Assembly (NCBI GenBank): GCA_021029095.1
Contig: JAJOHG010000010.1
Location: 682,001-746,000 of the forward strand
DNA: 64,000 nt
Direction of reading: 5' to 3'
Origin: Phellopilus nigrolimitatus
Taxonomy: Eukaryota > Basidiomycota > Agaricomycetes > Hymenochaetales > Hymenochaetaceae
Shown: piece by piece, positions 34,624-46,087 of the stretch
Layout of the letters: each line of letters begins with the position of its first letter
Numbering within the stretch: position 1 is the first letter of the stretch
The notes under the pieces: model-generated
What the model saw: the letters and a program-made list of their open reading frames with translations, nothing else
What the model was told of the DNA's origin: nothing
The model's database searches: none
Position numbers and translations under genes: made by a program

Positions 34624-36728
34624 TCATCGTCTGTCGTCGTCGTCGTCGGCCACCAACACGACCTTGAAGTCGACCTCGAACGTCTGCTTCTCAGCGTCGC
34701 CGTTGGTCTTGTGCGGGAACACCTCGGGCTCAAAGTCCGCCCTCTCCAGCATGCTGTCGGTATACACTGCGCATAGTTGGGACGGTTCAAAAAAAGAAAT
34801 ATTAGCCGGATATCGGTCCGAGCGGACTCAGCCCGCGCCGAGCAGCAGCAACAGAATGCACGTACGGTACTGCGCGAGACCGCGGTGGAAGCTGCGCCGG
34901 CAGACGACGCCGAGGACGACGCTCGCGAGCTGGACGATCTGCGCGGCGACGGACAGGGACGCGAAGAACGGCCACTGGAGCCACGTCCAGCGGAAGACCT
35001 GCGAGTAGTAGATGACCCCCCACCCGCAGACGTACAGCGCGCCGACGACGAGGAACGCGAGCATCGTGCGGTGCATTTCGCGCCGGACGGAGAACCAGCC
35101 CTTTGTTAAATACGTCCCGTCAGCCAATTTTTCTCGCGGTTGGTTAGGCACGAGGAAGACAGACCATTGCTATCCATGGGATGAGCATCTTCGAACATCA
35201 TCAGTGCCCAGAACCGATGGTAGAGGCAAGAATTGCTCACAATGTTCGCAACTATGAAAGAACCAAGGTACAAGTGGGTATGCCAGGATATATCCACGAG
35301 GGCGTGTACGAGCTGGTCTATCCAGAGGGACGTCGACGTCACCAGAAGATAGACTGACATCTGGAGACAGATGAAGATTCCACAGAAGAACTGCCGGTGA
35401 AATTTTGGTAATGAGTATCGACCAGCCTAGTTCTGTTTCTGTAACTGTTCTTCTGCTCACCCTGTAGACTTTAATGAGATGTTCCGGAGCACCGACGCGC
35501 TTGAACATGCATGTCGCGTACGTCTAATGCCAATGCCAGGATCATGAGATTTAACCCATCAACGAAGATAAGATCTTACTCTGACTAGGTTCCAGACCAA
35601 GTAGCAAGATAGAAGCAATGCGACGGTATTCAGAGAAAGGTCCGCGATCTGCACTGGGATCCGGTGATCGAAGTAATCTGGGAAGAGATCTACGCCGCAT
35701 GCGCCATCTGTGAGGAGACCTTGGAAACGTGAACGGATATCGAGCGTGCGCCATATTGCATAAGCAGACCAGGCGGTCGAGAGGACTCGCAAGAGGTACC
35801 CTGCGATTCTGCGGCAGTGTCAATCATCAGTATGTGCAGACTTGTTTCAGTGGTCAGGATATGCCACTCACAGATGCGGGATCGAGTCGTACATGATCTT
35901 TCGAAGAAAGTCTAAGATATCGTCATATAAGATTGGAAACGAAATGGAACATACTGCGAAAACGGATAATCCTAGTAACCAGAACTCTGAACCTACGAGA
36001 GCAAGTTCCTCGCGTTTCGAGTTCGCAAGTCTAAGCAAGAAGACAATTATCAGGTTTCTTGCCGAGCAACGGATTGGAGAATGCTGCATACACCTGATTG
36101 GCGTAGACAAGCACTCGAGTGCATTGTTCATTCAGAAATACCGGCGATCCCCGTTTACAAATGTCGACGAGAAAACGATCCCAGTTCTCTCCGATGTATT
36201 TAGCGCACGATCCGCAAGACTAATGTTTCCAGCAACGGCCTCATCCTACCAAACAAAAGCGATCTTTCAGGACGCTTCATTTCCGGTTAAGAATTGGGTC
36301 ACTTACGCCTCTTTTTCTGTAACCCTGCGGTACCTGGATCGGACCTGCTCCGGTTTGAAAGATCAGCTCGCAAGTGGACTTGTTCCCGCCCGCTATTGGC
36401 ACGTCTTTGCACAACTGCAGAGTAAAGTTATCGCGATGCCGAGTAAGCCATGCGATTTCGTTCGGGGGGATTTCAGCCTCTTTCAAGATAGTTGAGACAC
36501 GCAGATCGGCCCCTGCGTCAAAAGAGAACAAGACGGATTGCACGATGCCGTGGATAAAGCAATGCAGAAAGGAGAAGAGGAAGAAGCAGGTCGTGATTTT
36601 AGAGATGGTAATTCGGAAATACTGTTCAGAAATACGTAAGTGACCGATAACTTCTGGTACAGTAAATGAAACGTGGTATATACCGTAGTCTTCACCCAAA
36701 TCCACGTCCTGTGAGCCAAATATCCCAT
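34624..36728 (-). CDS. Multi-spanning membrane protein, paralogue 2
   Basis: Starts at ATG 36,728 with MGYLAHRTWIWVKTT, then an intron. The next exon opens with a helix (TTCFFLFSFLHCFIHGIVQS) and a lumenal or extracellular segment with NFTLQLCKDVPIAGGNKSTC, whose two cysteines and NFT and NKS sequons suggest an exposed loop. Further exons give FWLLGLSVFAVCSISFP, YDSIPHL, LLTDGACGVDLFPDYFDHR, VALLLSCYLVWNLV, FKRVGAPEHLIKVYR, and VVGALYVCGWGVIYY with WPFFASLSVAAQIVQLASVV. It ends with an acidic tail VLVADDDDDRR and a stop at 34,624. Exon order, the SIPHL and FKR(A/V)GA motifs and the position of the first intron match the gene at 30,451-33,303, but the tail is far shorter. A CT-rich tract upstream fits a fungal promoter. 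Function unknown. Confidence 0.65.
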
Positions 36729-36839
36729 TCTGCGGTACCTCCCCTAGCCCTCGCGCTGTCCCAAGCAATTGCTAGGTGCGTGTAATTTTGAGTTACCAGT
36801 CTTTTAAGCGAAACCCAGGAAAAATCAGAAGTAAAAACC

Positions 36840-37000
36840 ACAGCCAATCGGATCAAAGTAAAAACAAGAAGAAAAAAGAAAGAAAAAAATAGCCAGCAAC
36901 GTCAAGTTGAGAAAACGAAAGGGAAAGGAAAGCAAGAGAAAGTGACCTCGGAGCAAAGACAGAACGAAGGGTAAGAACGAGAGAGGGGGCTCTAGAAGCG
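36840..37000 (-). promoter_or_regulatory. CT-rich promoter tract (as read on the minus strand)
   Basis: The plus strand is almost pure purine in several runs here (for example AAGAAGAAAAAAGAAAG), so the minus strand is CT-rich just upstream of ATG 36,728. Pyrimidine tracts next to transcription starts are common in filamentous fungi. Confidence 0.45.
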
Positions 37001-38676
37001 GCGCAAGTAAAACGGGCGCGCATTGCTTTTATGTAATTATACCCGTGCTGCTCGAAAGATGACACGACATGAGCGGCGCGCGGTTCTGTGAGCATCGAAG
37101 GGCACGTCGCAATGGCAATCGCAGCAATCCCGCCCATTGGTTGATGGGACTTCGAAGACTCTCCGCCACGTTTATTCCTGTTTCAGTAATTCCCGGCAAA
37201 GCTGCAAACCTCAGCCGTACCTGCAAACCCCCCAAACGTATATACATACCTAGTATGTACAGACAAAAAATGGCAGGCAAAACCTACAATCACTTTCCCT
37301 CTTTGCTTGATATACAGAACTATGAATACCATTTACTAGGCTTATTTCCTGTAAGCTAACATCGGGGTCTTGTTGGGAACAATGTTCGTGTCAGATAAGG
37401 TGCGGCGCAGATCAGCTTTTCCACGCCCCTCTCATTCCTCTCACCATGACTACAATTCCGCTCTTCTGTTCATACTTCTCACCTTCCCTGTCTTTTTCTG
37501 CTCGTCTATGACCGCTATTAGACAACGATCAGAATAAGTACGGCCATGCATTCTCCGTCGTCATAAATTCCACGTCAATTCTTGATCCTAGAGGATCGTG
37601 GATAGCTTGCCTCGTCATAAACATCGGATGCTCGCCATGGCAGGAGCTGTAACGGAAACCTATCCCTAGGCACCAACTTTGATGAGTGAATGCTCGACGG
37701 GGCATACTATTATGCATTCAATCTGACCGAGATGCCCTCTCACCTCTGACGTCAGATATTTCATAGCCATACTTTGTGCTACTTGCGTCTAGGTCCTTGA
37801 TTACTCCCCTAATTCTCGCGCTAGAACACTATTTTATCCTACGCTGGGTGTTATCCGTGTGTCCTTGTTCAGTTTATAACTCGGGACACTCGGCATCTTT
37901 CATAGACAGCCAAAATGAAATCAAAAAAATCAGAAAACACACGTTCTTTGTCTGTGTATAGCAAAATTCATATTTATCATGGTCGCGACGCGACCGGCAG
38001 AGGAGAGCTTGAAGCTCGCTTACTTGACTGGAAGATACTTCTGAAAAACCGACGTTCTCCTGGAGCTCATTCTGATCCCATTAATCAGGACGCTAATATG
38101 CTCAAATCTTGACTGCCCTGGCCGCCGTGTAACATCTTGCAACGTACGATAATAAATCCTTTCCGTCATATCGCATGTCCTATACATATCTCGAATTAAC
38201 TTATGAATCTCAGGTGGTATGAGTAGTAGAATGGTACCTTGGGATCCATATATATTTATAATTCTGAAGTCGCGCTATTCCAGACTAGCTTTCAAGCTTC
38301 AATGATTATTGGAAGATTTTACAAATACTTTCCAAAATGTTTTTGTCCTTGGTTATCGACGCGCCACATGATTGCTATAAGAAGACGACACGACCTAATT
38401 GGGTCGTGCTTTCAACTGGAATTGGCCGTTTTTATTCGTTCCTTTCACCCGCGAAAGGATCAACGAAACCAAGCGACGCTCTGATTGCTTGTACTTAAGT
38501 CGGGATGGTTCGCAGCGCCGAGAACCCAATCTTGTCCTCTCACTATCATCACTACAGTCCGTCTGTCCTCTTATTTGGCGATCAACTTCTCGATAAACTC
38601 TCAGAGACGCGCTCATATACTCTTTCTTTCATTCACCTTGAAAAATAAAATTCAAGCACACAGAAATAAGCATACA
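37000..38676. other. Intergenic region without a recognised gene
   Basis: Short frames only. No domain, splice chain or RNA gene could be supported. A TATATATTTATA string lies near 38,248-38,260, about 420 bp ahead of the next gene. Confidence 0.4.
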
Positions 38677-39121
38677 ATGCTATTCAAGGACCGGATAGTT
38701 TTGTTTGCCGTCACTCTTTGCTGGCTGCTTTCTTTCAGTAAGTTATCTATAAACTAGATAGAGTGCGCATGCCTAACATACCGGTACTTTCAGTGCACGT
38801 CCAAGCCTCGCCGATTGACCGGCACATCGCCGATATCCTTGCTCAGTCTAGAAATCTGGGATGCTCTCATTCCTGCGGAGTCGTGCGTTTTCGTTTCCTC
38901 CTTAGAAACATATTCTGGGCTCTGTTTTAATCCATTCTGTCCCACAGCAAACGAACAGAGGAAACCATACGGAGCCCATCGCGTTCGACGCAAATCACTC
39001 GACCTCGCTCTCTATGCCAGACGTCAGCTCCGGGCAGCTCCTGGTCATCCCCGTTGCAGCTGTTGCAGTCGTGCTTTATCGTTCGATCAGGCGCATGAAG
39101 TCCGAAGGTCCTCCTTCATAG
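38677..39121 (+). CDS. Small secreted or surface protein with one C-terminal helix (NLGCSHSC type)
   Basis: Three exons (38,677-38,737; 38,794-38,879; 38,948-39,121) give about 106 residues. The signal peptide is MLFKDRIVLFAVTLCWLLSF, followed by SPIDRHIADILAQSRN and LGCSHSCG, which holds the only two cysteines of the mature part (C-x3-C). Then come N/S/T-rich sequence and a helix (LLVIPVAAVAVVLY) followed by a basic tail RSIRRMKSEG, as in a type I membrane protein with a very short cytoplasmic end. Splice phases agree, though the second donor (GTCGTG) is weak. The gene at 39,992 has the same plan and shares NLGCS...SC. No known family. Confidence 0.6.
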
Positions 39122-39991
39122 ATGTGCAGACGGGCTCTTCTAATACCCTATTATAATTTATTCACATACGCGGAATGTATTTGGTCGGCGGAAGCGGAGA
39201 CTTTGCATTGACCAACGAGCTGAAGGAGCGGGAACGCGTGGCTTTCATTTATTTTCTAAAGTATGCGGTTTCAACATTGGATGGAGAGGCTATGTGTACA
39301 AAATAGGTAGAGAATACATGTATGTGTAGAAAATTGTCTGAAGGCATAATCGGAAGGTATTCCCATGAAACGTACATGTATATACGGATTGCTTCCAGAC
39401 CAGTCGAATTGGATTCGCGCGTGCGCTCTGGACAGGCCCACGCGTTGGGACGCGTAAACGCTGGACGGGCGATGCGAACAAATACCAGCAAGCTCGGTCT
39501 GGGTGGGCGACGCGATCACGTGCAGCCCATGTCAAGTAAACCTTATTCACCAGAAAGGAAGGTCTTGTCATTTCCGACCCGCTCCCCCTCGAAAGGCCTC
39601 CCGTTCTTTTTTCTTCCCTTGTACTTCCTTACATAGCCGATCTCGCAAGACTCCGATACAGCCCAACTTTGTACAACAGGATGTGAGAGCGTTCCGTGTG
39701 TGTTGAAAATCCGATTTTCAAGGTCTAGCCGAACGACAAGGTTGCTTCAAATAGCTTCAGGCCAGGGCGTCCGTGGCTGAGGAAAACCTTATGCCTTGTT
39801 TTCTCGACTCTCTATAAATGCTGGCCGACATGAACGCGTATACTGCAAGCTATCGTTGATCGAGCTCCTCTTAGAATCGCCGTTCCCTTGCAGTCTCGTA
39901 TACTTATTCTGGCGTCTTCCTCGTCTGTGACACTTATTTCACCCGGTCCCGAGCTTTAACGAAAACTTTATCATTCATTCCAACGACAACC

Positions 39992-40428
39992 ATGAACGCC
40001 CGCTCTGTCCTCTTTGCTCTCTGCGCCCTCGCCGCTGCAGGTAATTTCTTTTCTGTTCTGTCTTGGGCGTCATCGGACGGCTGACGCGCCAATCCCGACG
40101 TCCAGCGTCAGCAATACCGAGCCCGAACCCCATAGACTCCGGCACCGCACACGTCATCGCGCTGAACAACAACCTCGGTTGCTCGACAGGCTCGTGCGAC
40201 AGGAACGCGACCGCCGTGAACGCGACTGTGAGTAATCTCAACCAAGTCCTCGCCTTCCGAGAACCATGCTGATCTTGTCGAATCCTTTAGGTTGCAAATG
40301 CTGGCTCGAACAATTCTACAAACTCAGGCTCGTACTCGAGCGACGCATCTGCAATGTCCTACAATGCCTGGTCGCCCTTGACCTTTATTGCGGCCGGAGG
40401 GTTGGCTTTCTCCACAGGCATGCTCTAA
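39992..40428 (+). CDS. Small secreted GPI-anchor-like protein (NLGCSTGSCDR type)
   Basis: Three exons (39,992-40,040; 40,106-40,227; 40,291-40,428), all with GT/AG borders and matching phases, give about 102 residues. Signal peptide MNARSVLFALCALAAAA; then IPSPNPIDSGTAHVIALN and NNLGCSTGSCDRNATAVNAT. The middle is rich in N, S, T and G with NAT and NST sequons. The C-terminus is hydrophobic (PLTFIAAGGLAFSTGML) with no charged tail, as in a GPI-attachment signal. Likely an extracellular, glycosylated surface peptide. Same organisation as the gene at 38,677. Function unknown. Confidence 0.7.
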
Positions 40429-41076
40429 ACATTTACAAACATATGTATCATCATGCCGTATGCCTGTATTCCTCGCACTGTCTATGAATCATGCCCCTCA
40501 GTTTTATAACTTATCACTAAATCTTGTTCATAACTTGCATGTCCCATTTTTCTACACATTTGTCTGATGACCGCTGATGATGGGAGCCAATTGTTTATAT
40601 TGTTCAAATGTTTATGTTTGTTGCTGAAGGATACACCATGGTTCAATGATACGCGCATTCGATGGCACAGAGACAGAGCGGCGCAGATAAAAACGCTGTC
40701 AAGAAAATACAACGAGAGGCGAAAGCACAACAAGTTATGTGTGGATTAGAGTAGCATATGCGCGCGAAAAAGTGTGAATGCATTAGATTGAATGTGCGCG
40801 ACTCATGCGATGTCGAGCGTGTCCTTTTCCTTTTCATTGTGAGACCCCAGATATCGGCCTTTGACGCTTCCATCCGGGCTCATATCATTTTCCACTTCGT
40901 CTTCATCGCAGTGAATTGTCTGCTCGACGTTGATGTGAACCTACGTATCACCAGCAGCAGCAGCGGCGGCGAGAGTAAGACAAGGATACGTGGTAGATTT
41001 TGCCATCAGTTACACTATTCACTTTCTAAGCTCAGACGTACTTTTAGGCTGTCAACCGTCGTCGTCTGCCCAACGT
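40429..41076. other. Intergenic region without a recognised gene
   Basis: Only short frames are present. A small run of AGCAGCAGCGGCGGC at about 40,960 is the only low-complexity feature. Confidence 0.4.
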
Positions 41077-43029
41077 CTATGCTAGAAAGTGTAGCGACAG
41101 GGACTCCTCCTGCTTGCGGCTGAATTGTCCTTCGAAACTGACATAGAATGACCACGCCCCTGTTTGCGAGAGATAAAAGAAGTCTGAGAAATCATGAACA
41201 AGTATATAAATCGTGACAGGGCGTACGACTTGGTGCCTAAAGAAGCGAGGCTGAGAGGTGGGACTATCCATTGAAATGTGTACCGCCATAGGATGGGAGT
41301 CGTCCCGGTCTTTGAGTGCGTCCCGAGAGTTGAGTGATGCAAGCAGGGAGTTGATATAGCCTAACGGACAGTATATCAGTTCATTCGTCTCGATAGTGCT
41401 GATGATATCTAAATTACATTTAGCAATAAAGAAATGAAGCGAGAGAAATAGGAAATTGTGCGGCATGGCAGCGGCCTGAAATTGAAGCTTATTGTAAGAA
41501 ACGTCATTAGCGAAGACGATAGCATGCTTACAAAAATCATAGCAAGCATAGAAGCGAAGCTAGTCAACAGTCCGTTATTGATAGTGTACAGTAGTAGTCG
41601 ATGGATTATATCGTCGATGCTACAGACCTCGGACGTTAGTTTTGAAATAGGGGAGTGAGAAAGAAGAAACTAGGTAAGCACCTCGAATAGCCTGTCCGGC
41701 TGCCTTGAAGATAATAACATAGAGACGATGTGATTAGGGCGTCGATGATACACGAAAGCGCAAGCCCGAAGGTAAATAACCACTGGATTTTGGAAGATAA
41801 TTCCAAACATGAGAACCAGCCGAAAGACGTGTAATTATGGTGCTTACTCGGAATTTTTGAATGAATAAGGAAAAATGTTTTAGTCGGATCCTAGGAGGCC
41901 AGACTTTTAATGGAGATCAGATGAGAGAGAAACCGTAGCGCACATCTGGTAGGTCGTCGCTATTGTGAGACAAGCTAATTAGATACTTCACACGCGAGAA
42001 AGAAGACACTAAACATACTTAGAGCAGATCCTAAGCGAACGACAGCCACGACGACCTGAAATAAAATAAATTAGTACTGCTTCACCCCATCGAAAAAGAA
42101 CAGCTCACGATGAGAGCCGTTATGATCGCATTATGCTTGCTGACTGGAAGTTAAAATTGAGCATGGGATTCAGGTTCGTAAGTAAATGCCTTACGTCTCC
42201 ATACACGGTTGGCGAAGAACCTTGGGTAAACGGAAACAAATCCACGAGTCAATACACTGCTATAAAACGGTAAAACGACTTACGTTTGCACAACGAAAGT
42301 GATGAGTCCGGTGACCGCAATGCTGGCCTACGAACAGCAAGAGTGACAAATTAAACGACAGAATACACCGAGCTTAAGTGAATCGTACTGCGACAGTCCT
42401 GCGAAATAAAATAAATAAAACTTAGGAGGGACTAAAGCCAAATGAGCAGCAAAGGAAACTAACCAAGTCAAATGATCCAATTCGTCAAGATCTCCCCAGC
42501 TTAATACCAGGTAGTGCCATACGCTCTGACAGATGAATACGGAATGTATGAGATCCAATATCCTGCGGCACAACGTGCGAGTGATCAGTTCTCTTAGTCA
42601 AGAACGAGCCATAGTAGATGATCGACGCTACGTACCACACTGCCGAAACCTGGGTGGCACGCAACGGTAGACGTCAGTAAAAGCGCCTAAATACATGGGC
42701 GCTTGAGTGTGCTCGGCAAGCCACTCACAGTCAATTTCATGGATTGCGTATCTCTGCGTCGGGATTGTCGGAAGTAGAGATATGCTTGAAGGGTGCCTAT
42801 TCCCGAGAAACTGCACGGACGTAACATGCCGGCACGGCACGCGGGACAATGCGAGTCAAACGAAGAACGACGGCGCATACTGGCATAAAATCAAATTCAG
42901 GAGTCGCGGAAGAAGTTAGGACTAAGCACAAGCACAGCGGATCGAAGTTGAAATAAAAACGCACGCGACGGAAATGAGGCAGCCGACAAACATTGCACCA
43001 AACGTCAACCGTAAATCTGCCGTGGCCAT
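41077..43029 (-). CDS. DUF6534-type multi-spanning membrane protein
   Basis: Reads right to left in many short exons. ATG at 43,029 gives MATADLRLTFGAMFVGCLIS, then an intron, then LQAYLYFRQSRRRDTQSMKL: together the typical opening of DUF6534 proteins (a helix with G-A-x-F-x-G, then LQ-x-Y-x-YF and a basic turn). A central exon (about 42,560-42,470) reads DLIHSVFICQSVWHYLVLSW, matching the second conserved helix. The last exon has PLGYINSLLASLNSRDALKD and then a cytoplasmic tail with VHISMDSPTSQP. The family is expanded in Agaricomycetes, has about seven helices and no assigned function. Exons between 41,500 and 42,300 were not all resolved, so intactness is unproven. Confidence 0.6.
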
Positions 43030-43199
43030 CGTGTTTAATTGCAAGCTCAGCTGCAGATGCTGCAGATGTCGTGAAGTGCGTTCGTGGAGAAGAGGAGGGA
43101 TTCAAATGAGTGGCAGAAAGAGAGAGGAGAGGGGGATTTCGAACCAGGCGGGGAAGGCTTTACAGACGGGTATGACGCATATACATACCAATCGAATAA

Positions 43200-45830
43200 A
43201 GCGCGCGCTCACCCTTCCATGCGCCGTTTATATAGCAAGATGGGGGCATTGAAGGACATACCGTAATGTGTAACGAGCCAATTATATTTACATGAATGCT
43301 GTGGCACTGCAAATACGGAACTGGCGGCTGCTATGGAAGTCGAAAACCACCGAAATAGCATCTAGATCGACGATGTATCGTGTGGTAGTGGCGCCCTTCC
43401 TTCAGTCAGCTGTGTTCAAAAGAATTCTCCAGTCGAGGAGTCTACTTAAGCCGGGGCCAGGACGGACTCTGATTACCAGGTCGGCCCTAGTTCGAGGACC
43501 TCTTGACATGAGATCAATTTACCCTGTCTCGGCTTGGAAAATTAGTTTTTTACCTGTTCGTCATACTCGAGCGACTGCCATCGAGCTCAGCACCGTGTCG
43601 CCCGAGTCTCCAATCCGAACTGCTTGGCACACCTGGCCGATCACAGTACTGGCGGAATTCATCAAGGAGACCGAGACGCCGGGGTATGTCAAGAACAAAT
43701 GGTGGGCGAAGAAATAGAAGGTACAGGTTCATATTTTGAGCCTGAATCCGGAAAAAATGCAGCCGTGTAAGGCCAGACTTGCTTAATGCAGGCACCCAAC
43801 GAGCGGCAAGCGTATCCTTTGCTACGCATGACTTCAGTAAACTTCGAAGGAATCTTCTATCTGGAAGATCAGGCGAAGGTCGCCGATCATGAAGTAACGC
43901 AATGGGCAACGCCAGTCCACCTGTTCAGATTCGCATGCTGTTCCATAGATACTGAAATTCGCCTCACAAGAGCTGTCAGCTCTTCCTGACTTCCGTTCAA
44001 GAAACCGTTACGGTCACTACGGCACTGCTCAAAATGTTTTAAGATTCTGAATGGCGGACATACCTCGCATTGTGGATCGACCAGTAGGTCACAATGCTTG
44101 AGACTTCACCGACGCTTTTCCCCAGTATGTTTTCTGGAAGGAAAACAACTGAGCTGCCGAGGTCAGTGCATACGCTTCAGCACAGGCGGTAACACACAAA
44201 ACATTTGCGTTGATCGACACCTGTCAATAGCTCACCTGGTATTCAGAGAGAAGAATCAGATTCATGATATAACATGATACCCTCCGACTTCCAAGTCTTG
44301 CGATTTGATGAGCGAGCTTCCAAGAGAAAGCAACCCAATAGTCGCGCGTTGTTATTATTGTAACACACGCGTCTTGAGTTTTGCAAGCTTTCGACATCTA
44401 GTTTCAGCATGTCAGACCTATACACGTTCTCCGCATCTCTGCGCTAACTTTGCAATGATAAATGGAGTAAACTCGACAACATCTAAGACAAGCGCACCGG
44501 AAATTTCATACACGGCGATCGATACCCACCATTCAAGAATTGGTTTGTCAGTTCCAGAATCGATCGGAACTCAGGCGACTGTGCAAGTGCTATTTATAAA
44601 TAAGGCAAAATGAATATTGTACTCGAAGCAAAAGTCACAATCACTTACCACGCGGAAAGTTGCGGCCTGACTCAAAAATCCATCCTGAATCAGCGCACCA
44701 CTTGCAGCACAGAACAAATATCAGAACGAGGAAAAGCAGAGGCGGCGCATTGACCGCCTAGGTTCTTGCATTCCTTGCCTACGTCTATTCTTTCTGTCTG
44801 ATCAGCCAATGATCAACGGAAGAAATCAAGCGATAGGGATTACTGGTTGCAACCCGCTGTGGTTGACATCATCGATGCCACTGTTCGGGGAGAATTTGGA
44901 TGATGTGGATACTGTTCGGTAGAGCGCTTCAGCCTTCTTCCGTTGGTTTCTTGTCTGGCTGGAGGTATGATGACCAATCACTCAGCTCGAATCCGACATC
45001 CGCTCTCCTTATGGACATGAGGTTGAGTATGCTCAGAATTCGACCGGATTCGACCTTCCGATCAAGAACGACGATCGAGAAGAGCCGTGAATTTGAATTT
45101 GATTTTCGCCAATGCAGTGCAGTGCACGCATGTTAATTTTGAATCACATCGAAAAGATCGACAGAGAAGCTCGCCCCAACGAAATTGAGATCCAGCAAGC
45201 CACATAAGCCGCAAGCGGCAGACGAAACGAGGACAGGAAGAGCGCGATTATCGAAGAACAAACTAGACTTGTAGCAGCAGCGAGATGGCGTTTATAGCGT
45301 CTGCTGCCGGAGACTATCGCGAACAGCCAGCACACGTTTTACCGAAGGAAGAGCTAAAGCACAATGGTGGGCCAAGCCTGCATCGGCTAGCGATAAGTCC
45401 CTTCCATGATGCGTATATGATACGATGAAAAACAATGATCAGGACGAGAACCGACAAGTTCAAAATCCATTGCGACACTAGTGCTTTCTTCACGTATCGC
45501 AAAAGTCGGATTGATAAGACACCTTTACAGTAACTTCCGGAGATAAACATGAAGCTCTTTCAGCACTTAGGCAGGTAGTTAACACACCTATGGATCGGCC
45601 ACTACAGGGCAGCTGCAGCGACAATAAAAACCGCAAGAAGCACTGTTTGCAGAGCTTGAGAGCCGGCCACGTCGAGAGTAAAGAGTGACAAATCCTATGG
45701 ATGGAACATTGAAAATTCTTGACACAGAGTCGCAGACGATTTCGCGCCTTCCGGAGACAGTACAAAAACTCACAAGGAGTGTTTCGAGATTGACATGGAC
45801 CGAAGATTGGTGCCAATAATGTTAGGGGAA
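43200..45830 (-). other. Region with scattered membrane-protein-like exons, no gene resolved
   Basis: Several minus-strand frames look like exon fragments. Near 45,700-45,600, following a TCCATAG acceptor, a frame reads LFTLDVAGSQALQTVLLAVF, a hydrophobic helix. Near 44,650-44,700 a frame reads AASGALIQDGFLSQAATF. Near 43,900-44,000 a frame reads SQEELTALVRRISVSMEQHA. They could not be joined into one open gene. This may be a decayed or poorly resolved membrane-protein gene upstream of the DUF6534 gene. Confidence 0.3.
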
Positions 45831-46087
45831 GCAGATCTGACTGACTGGGAGAACAAGACTTGGCGTGGAGAGGATAAAAGCTTATATAAGCGTTGCATGT
45901 ACGTACACATGATACAGAAAGAAATGTACAAAATACAGCGAGCTCAATGAGTCAAACATCGCGACGGCGACGTTAAGAATGTTGTTGAAGATTGTAGCAA
46001 ATGATCAAGAATGATAAAACAAAACCGAAGATACCGAACATCTATGTACTGTAAGGAAGGCATATGTAGACCGAGGTTGAAAAATGA

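Noticed and set aside
43130..43160. A tRNA B-box-like string (TGGTTCGAAATCC in reverse complement)
   Set aside because: It has one base too many for a B box, and no A box, acceptor stem or terminator T-run is present.
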